NCBI RefSeq assembly: GCF_949987535.1
Contig: NC_080067.1
Coordinates: 77,277,985-77,341,984, forward strand
Direction: 5' to 3'
DNA length: 64,000 nucleotides
DNA from: Balaenoptera acutorostrata
Taxonomy: Eukaryota; Chordata; Mammalia; Artiodactyla; Balaenopteridae
The notes under the pieces were generated by a model. That model ran no database searches. It was not told the DNA's origin and saw only the letters and a list, made by a program, of their open reading frames with translations. The position numbers and the translations under genes are program-made. Shown piece by piece: positions 57,891 to 64,000 of this stretch (the first letter of the stretch is position 1; each line of letters starts with the position of its first letter).

Positions 57891-60365
57891 GCATTCTTTA
57901 TTTGACTGTCTATCATCCCAGTTTCCTGGAACTCTAGTCATTCAGTCCATCATGTTGTCAGACTCGTGTGCATGGTAGGCATTTTCCTCATCTTTGGTGT
58001 GGGTTGTGTGTTCCATGAAACTCCTCTCACCCCAGATTATTGAATAGTCCCTCCAGAGTGTTGCTATATTTACTCCTCCAGGTAAATCCAAAGTATCAGC
58101 AGCCTGGGATCGACTTTTTATTAAAGTTTTTTGGCTTGGGAGTTTCCTAGACTTCTGGATGGTATAAATTCAAACAAATCTATGTGAGACACAAGCCCTG
58201 GGTTTTGATTTCTCAAGGGAGAATTTTTTACGCTGAGCCCAAGCAGAAACACACATGCTTTCTTGTTATCTTGCTGAGCCAGTGAACAGGTTTGTTTCTA
58301 ATCTATACTTCCCCTGAGGGTGTGGCCCTCTGAGCATGCCAGCTATAAGCAGGGGTTTCATTCTAACTCCTTGCCTTATGTGGCCCAAGATTTCATTTCC
58401 TGTCTCTATGTGGGCATGAAAGCCCAAGCTCCCAGGTTCCTGAAACTGGCAGCAGTGTGACCGTCACTTCTACCTCCACACCAGCCACTCCCACAGCTAC
58501 CCCACCTCCACCCAGGAGTCAGTAGCAGCAGTTCATTCACTTTCCACTAAAGCTTTTATTCCCCTCTTCATTTCCGGTGCCTGGTGAGTTTCCTTTCTTG
58601 CTTGCACACTTGGATATTCACTTACAATAATTTTTGTTGTATTTTATCTAGGTGCCTGTGGCAGAAGAATTTATGTTTATCCAATTATTTTCCTACAATC
58701 CATTTCCTTCCTGGGCTTTACAGTAATTCACATCAACACTGTTTACCATCCATCTACCCCAGGACCTGTTTGGTAAATGCAAGTAACTACTCCATATAAG
58801 AATCATGGTATTTTGGGTTGGTGAAGGATCATACAGATAGTCTAAGACTTCAAGTGCTAAATTTCAATTGCTGTTACAGTACTTGTATTCAGGCTAGGAT
58901 TCTGGTACAGTCATTTTCTCTTTCCATTTTGCTACGTGGTTCTCCTTTTATTTGGGTTAAAGAATCATCTAAGTTATGGATTTTTAATCAAAACCTTTAA
59001 TATCCATTTTGTAAACAGCCAGAGATGGTGTCAATAAACAGATTCTCATTTTAATCCCAGTATTTTCAGATGGAACATGAGGTCAGGAGAGTTTAACTGA
59101 CATACTTGTCACTACTTTGGTGGGGTGACATTAACCAGAAGTGAAGAGCTCTTTCTGACTCCCCACATAAGCAGTGATGATTGGAGTTTTGTTTAATATT
59201 TCTGCCCTTTTGTTCTTTACCATTAAGCACCATGAAGCTATTTATCAATGTCAGTTTATTATCTATAAACAGGATGATAATCTGCACTCCTTTTGTTCTT
59301 AGAACATTTTCCCTCTACCTCTTTTCCGACATGTTCGACTTATGTAATGTTGATATTCCTCTAATCTACTGATGCTGGGCTTGAGAGGGACTCAGGCAAT
59401 ATTTCTTATGCCAAACAGTGGCATAAAGCCCCATTCCATATGGAAATATTTCAGTGCACTGGGCAGGTGATTTGCATCACAAGATGTTACGAACTGACCA
59501 GAAGATAGAAGGAGACTTCCCAGGACAAAGATCTCCAGATTGGGGCTAGAGGTCATGTTGACAAGCTAATGCCTCCCATTTCTCCTGAAAATGCATCTGT
59601 TGCTGGTCATTGAATTGATGTTATGGTGATGGAAGTGGTTGGGGGGAACCACTTTTGAACTCAGTAAAACTAGATTACTATTGCAAAGTGTTCAGTGGTT
59701 TTGTGATTTTATATGAGCCTTGTTCAAAAGGTTCCTCTCTCCTTTGATCTAGGCTGGGAATATATAGCTCTGTCCCAATATGAAGCAAGAATTGTAATGT
59801 TGGAACGGTCCTTGTTTTCTCTCTATTATTCCAGGACATATGGGGGACCCAGTACTCATATGGGGGGGTCCTGCCATCAGTCTGAAATTTGTGGTTCTTT
59901 TAGAGCTAGAACCACACAGGACATTCCTCTCTCACCTGCTGCTTCCTTTGCAAAGCTGCTTCCAAGATATAAGCACTAACTCAAATTCTCTAAAGAGAAC
60001 AAAACTTTGATAACCCAGAGTCAGCAGGGGAAATGCTGAGTTTAGGAATAGAAAATTCCAAAAGTCACCAGCAAACCAAAAGAATATGTATCAAAATGAT
60101 ACTCCATTTCCAGCCATTCCATCATGCCTGCTCAAGAGAGATGAATACTGTGGTAACTTATCGGTCAGCACGATGGTACATCTGCTCCATCATAATTATC
60201 TGATACTTAGGAGAATTGACCTGGAATGAGAGTGCAAGAATCACATACTCTATTCTAAGCACACAGCATTTTTAATCCATTCCCTTGGGGAAGCTGAAAG
60301 GCAGGTCACTATAATTTGCATAGGCTGGAAGTAATTTGATTTTGTTAACTTACTTACAATACCTA
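57891..60365. other. Unique sequence, no supported gene
   Basis: Nothing repetitive recognised apart from a local doubling CATATGGGGG at 59838-59868. Frames are short (at most 88 codons). Confidence 0.4.
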
Positions 60366-60555
60366 GAATTACAGAATCATAAAATCCCAAGGTTGACAGA
60401 GAATGCAAAGGTTATTTAGCCCATCCAATTCAGGAATAGGCTTATACAAGCTCTGCTTCAATACCTTCAGTGATGGGCAACTTGCCTTTCCCCAGGGAAG
60501 GCTAATGGGACTATCTTTTCCCCACTATGAGGAGACAGAGATTTCCCAGGAAAGG
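60366..60555 (+). repeat. Ancient CR1/L3-like fragment, tentative
   Basis: ACAGAATCATAAAATCCCAA, CTCTGCTTCAATACCTTCAG and TGATGGGCAACTTGCC follow the text of a mammal-wide ancient LINE 3' segment. Strongly decayed. Confidence 0.4.
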
Positions 60556-60851
60556 TCACAGCTTTTCAAAAACCAGGTTTTCTACAAATTCATGTTGAGC
60601 TATTGTAGCAGGCATCTCCATTTCCTCACCACCCAATGATTCACCTCTCAGGAGTTCCCCAAACCTTTCCCCTTTGTCTCAGATCCTGTCCCACCACCCT
60701 TTCCCACCTCTCACCAGGCATCCTCATTCCTACACTTATTAAGGAAATCAAGACTACCAGACAAAAGCTGTTAGCCTCCTTCCTTCTGACTCTCTCTCGT
60801 TGCTCATCATTTCCTTCCCTTTGTGCTCAAGGAAGAAGTATCTCTCTTCTT

Positions 60852-61194
60852 TTTTTTTTTTTTTAATTTTTTTTTTATAGCTACTTGATTTATTTATTTA
60901 TTTATTTTTGGCTGTGTTGGGTCTTCGGTTCGTGCGAGGGCTTTCTCTGGTTACGGCAAGTGGGGGCCACTCTTCATCGCGGTGCGGGGACCGCTCTTCA
61001 TCGCGGTGCGCGGGCCTTTCACTATCGTGGCCCCTCCCGTTGCGGGGCACAGGCTCCAGACGCGCAGGCTCAGTAGTTGTGGCTCACGGGCCCAGCTGCT
61101 CCGTGGCATGTGGGATCTTCCCAGACCAGGGCTCGAACCCGTGTCCCCTGCATTAGCAGGCAGATTCTCAACCACTGCGCCACCAGGGAAGCCC
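60852..61194 (-). mobile_element. CHR-type SINE with the 24-bp tandem duplication, antisense
   Basis: Complement of the copies at 2478 and 16770, including the doubled CTCTTCATCGCGGTGCG block, AAAT tail and head GCGCCACCAGGGAAGCCC. The target-site duplication AGTATCTCTCTTCTT is at 60837-60851 and 61195-61209. Confidence 0.95.
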
Positions 61195-61209
61195 AGTATC
61201 TCTCTTCTT

Positions 61210-62470
61210 GACCCAAGGTAAACTTTCCTCTTTCTGTGCCAGAGTGGGGTTTATGGTAAGAGTGCATCTCAGCCTTTCCTACCTACTTCGATGAGGGTAT
61301 TTTCTAATTTGCCAAAATATATAGGAGTTGCTCAGTTAGCTTCTGGATTGTTTCAGAAGGAGTTCTTTCATGTGTAGCTGTAGATTCAGTGTGTGCATGG
61401 TAAGAGATAAGTTCAGGAGCCTCCTATATTGCCATCTTGGACACCATAAATCTTCCTCTCTTGCTGGAAATCACACACCTTCTGTCATGTGTTAAACTTG
61501 AATGGCCAGGCAGGTCCTCTCTTTCCTGTAGCTCCAACTTCTCCACCTCTTCTGGGTCATTCTCCTCAACTTATAAATATGTTCAGGCCTTTCTTTTATT
61601 TAAAAATTGCCTCTCTTCACCCTGTTGCCCTTCTCATTTCTCTTGTCTCATCCTTCTTGTATTAGTTAGGACAAGCTAGGTTATGCTGCTGTAACAAACA
61701 GCACCAAATCTAACATAAGAGAGGTTTGGTTTATTTTTCCTCGCTCAGGCAATGTCCACTACAGGTCAAAGTGACTTTCCAGAGCAACTGTCTTCCATGT
61801 GGTAACACAGCAAAGCAGGCTGCTTTAATCTTGTGTCTCCCCCTTCTCAGCACAAGGTCTCCTCCACTTGCTGCAGCAGGAGAAGTGATAACCTCCTTCT
61901 AACTCTAAGGGGGAAAGAAAAGTTTCAAGGAAAAAAGAACTGAAAATTCACTAGAAGATTTTCACCACTCCTTCACCAACTTCCTTGACTACAGATTCAA
62001 TGTCTGCTGTCTCCACTTCCTTGCTTCTGAGTTGTACCTTAACTCCTGAAAATGGCTCCTGCCCCACACTCTACAGAAAATGCTCACTCTCCCAATGACC
62101 AATTATTGTCCTGGCTTTTCCTGCTTGGATCGCAGGAATTCAGCCTCCTGCAGAATCCCCTTTACTGGGCTGTATTTTAATGTCTTGCTCTGGGCTTTTC
62201 TTGACAGTCATTATAAGAACTAGCCAGAATTAATTTTCTACATTTACTATGGAGTTTTTTTTTGAAGAATTAGTCTAATAAATGCCCCCCTTTTTCCTTA
62301 TATTAACACTAGGTGAAAAATAATTTTCGAATTTAGTGCCAGCAAGAGTGTCTTCTCTCCTAAGAAAATATGTTCACATCTTTTACATAACATTCCATGT
62401 TTTGTTTTTTATACTGGCTACCAAGAAGCTTAGAACCAAACCATATGATCCATTTTAATAGTAATATATA
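61210..62470. other. No supported gene; LTR-like piece at 61660-61900
   Basis: 61663-61900 (AAGCTAGGTTATGCTGCTGT, AACAAACAGCACCAAATC, GGTTTGGTTTATTTTTCC) reads like an old LTR-type repeat in reverse orientation, family uncertain. The rest is unassigned. Confidence 0.4.
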
Positions 62471-64000
62471 TACAGACATCCAAATCAGAGGGGAAGAAGT
62501 AAAATTGTCTTTGTTTGCAGGTGATATAATCTTATATAGAGAAAATCCTAAAGACTCCATCAAAAAACTGTTAGAATGAATCAATGAATTCAGTAAAGTT
62601 TCAGGATACAAAATCAACATACAGAAATCAATTGCACTTCTAACACTAACAATGAAACATGTGAAAAAGGAAAAGAAATTTAAAAAAGCAATCCCATTCA
62701 CAATAGCATCAAAAACAATAAAATGGTTAGGAATAAATTTAACCAAGGAGGTGGAAGATCTGTACATGACTCTGATGAAAGAAATTGAAGACCCAAACAA
62801 AAGGAAAGATATCCCATGTTCATGGACCAGAAAAATTAATATTGCTAAAATATCAATAGTAGCCAAAGTCATCTATAGGTTCAATGCAATACCTATCAAA
62901 ATTCCAGTGGCTTTTTTTTTTTTACAGAAATAGAAAAATCAATTCTAAAATACGTATGGGAACACAAAAGACCTCAAATAACCAAAGAAATTCTGAGAAA
63001 GAGGAACAAAGCTGTTGGCACCACATAGTCCTGATTTCAAACTATACTATAAAGCTATAGTGGTCAAAACAATATGGTATTGGCATAAAAATAGACACAT
63101 AGACTAATGGAACAGAATAGAAAGCCCAGAAATAAACCCTAACAAATACAGTCAACTATTATTTGACAAAGTAGCCAAGAATACTCAATGGGGAAATGAT
63201 AGTCTCTTCAATAAATGGTTTTGGGGAAACTGGATAACCATATACAGAAGCATGAAATTGGACCCCTATCTAACACCATTCACAAAAATTAACTTGAAAT
63301 GGATTAAAGACTTAAACATAAGAGCTGACCCACAAAACTCCTAGAAGAAAACATAGGGGGAAATTTCCTTGACATTGGTCTTGGCAATGATTTTTTTGGA
63401 TATGACACCAAAAGCACAAGCAAAAAGAGCAAAAATAAATAAGTAGGACTACATCAACCTAAAGAACTTATGCACAGCAAAAGAAACAATCAACAAAATG
63501 AAAGGCAACCTATGAAGTGGGAGAAAATATTTGTAAATCATATATCTGATATCCTAAATATATAAAGAGCTCACACAACTTAATAGGAAATAATCCAATT
63601 AAAATGGGCAGAGGAGCTGAATATAAATTTTTCTGAAGAAGATAAATAGCCAATAGGTACATGAAAAGATGCTCAGTGTTGCTAATCATCAGAGAACTGC
63701 AAATCAAAACCACGAGATATCACCTCACACCTGTTAAAATTACTGTCATCAAAAAGACAAGAGGTAACAAGTGTTGGCAAGAATGTGGAGAAAAGAAAAC
63801 ACTTGTGCTCTGTTGGTAGGAATGTAAATTGGTATGGCCACTATGGAAAACAGTATGGAGGTTCCTCAAAAAATTAAAAATAGGACTACCATTTGATCCA
63901 GCAATCCCACTTCTGCATATATATCCAAAGGAAATGAAAATAGGATCTCAAAGAGATATCTGCATTCCCACGTTCATTGAAGCATTATTCACAATAACCA
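62471..64000 (+). mobile_element. Old L1 ORF2 C-terminal half, sense, continues past the window
   Basis: Starts at the RT catalytic region ([20 protein letters not shown], where FADD has become FAGD) and runs colinear with ORF2 to the cysteine-rich region at the right edge. Stops and frameshifts occur at 62577, about 62930 and many points after. The 5' edge near 62471 is a truncation; no target-site copy can be paired because the 3' end is outside the window. Confidence 0.88.

Overview
This is vertebrate nuclear DNA with no bacterial-style gene organisation. LINE-1 (L1) copies of several ages, mammal-wide fossils (MIR, L2, MER5-type hAT, MaLR LTRs) and CHR-type tRNA-derived SINEs point to a cetartiodactyl genome. 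The SINE head (TTCCCTGGTGGCGCAGTGG) and the 24-bp tandem duplication in three of the SINEs resemble copies I associate with whales. My best guess is a cetacean, probably a baleen whale; that species-level call is from recall, not from a search. No exon of a cellular protein-coding gene and no RNA gene could be supported, so the window looks intergenic or intronic.

Layout. 1-6021: a young sense-strand L1 cut by the left window edge, with intact ORF1, an ORF2 broken only by one SINE, a 3'UTR, a first poly(A), and a likely 3'-transduced tail with its own AATAAA and second poly(A). 6022-34900: mostly old or unique sequence with an antisense L1 relic, MLT1-type LTRs, a HAL1/L1M-like relic carrying a short mariner (14297-14415), two SINEs, a MER5A copy inside an L1 relic, MIR and L2 pieces, a GC-rich stretch with CTCF-like motifs (about 19.67-19.93 kb) and AT-rich, homeodomain-motif-rich blocks (24.7 and 33.5 kb) that could be conserved regulatory DNA. 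34915-37515: a young antisense L1 with a 5' inversion (twin priming) and a 14-bp target-site duplication. 37.5-45.9 kb: largely unique, with MIR, L2, MLT1 and one SINE. 45.9-57.9 kb: a pile of almost entirely antisense L1 copies inserted into one another, including a solo LTR, a 4.7-kb L1 with a 10-bp duplication, a rearranged L1 mosaic and a self-complementary microsatellite. 57.9-62.4 kb: mainly unique plus one SINE. 62.47-64.0 kb: an old sense-strand L1 running off the right edge.

How the parts relate. The only protein machinery encoded is L1 ORF1p (RNA chaperone) and ORF2p (endonuclease and reverse transcriptase). The SINEs and L1 copies carry the marks of that machinery: oligo(A) tails and 9-16-bp target-site duplications whose first-nicked strand fits the L1 endonuclease preference. 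The sense L1 was disabled by a SINE, an element type that L1 itself mobilises. All family names come from pattern recognition; a RepeatMasker run would settle them.
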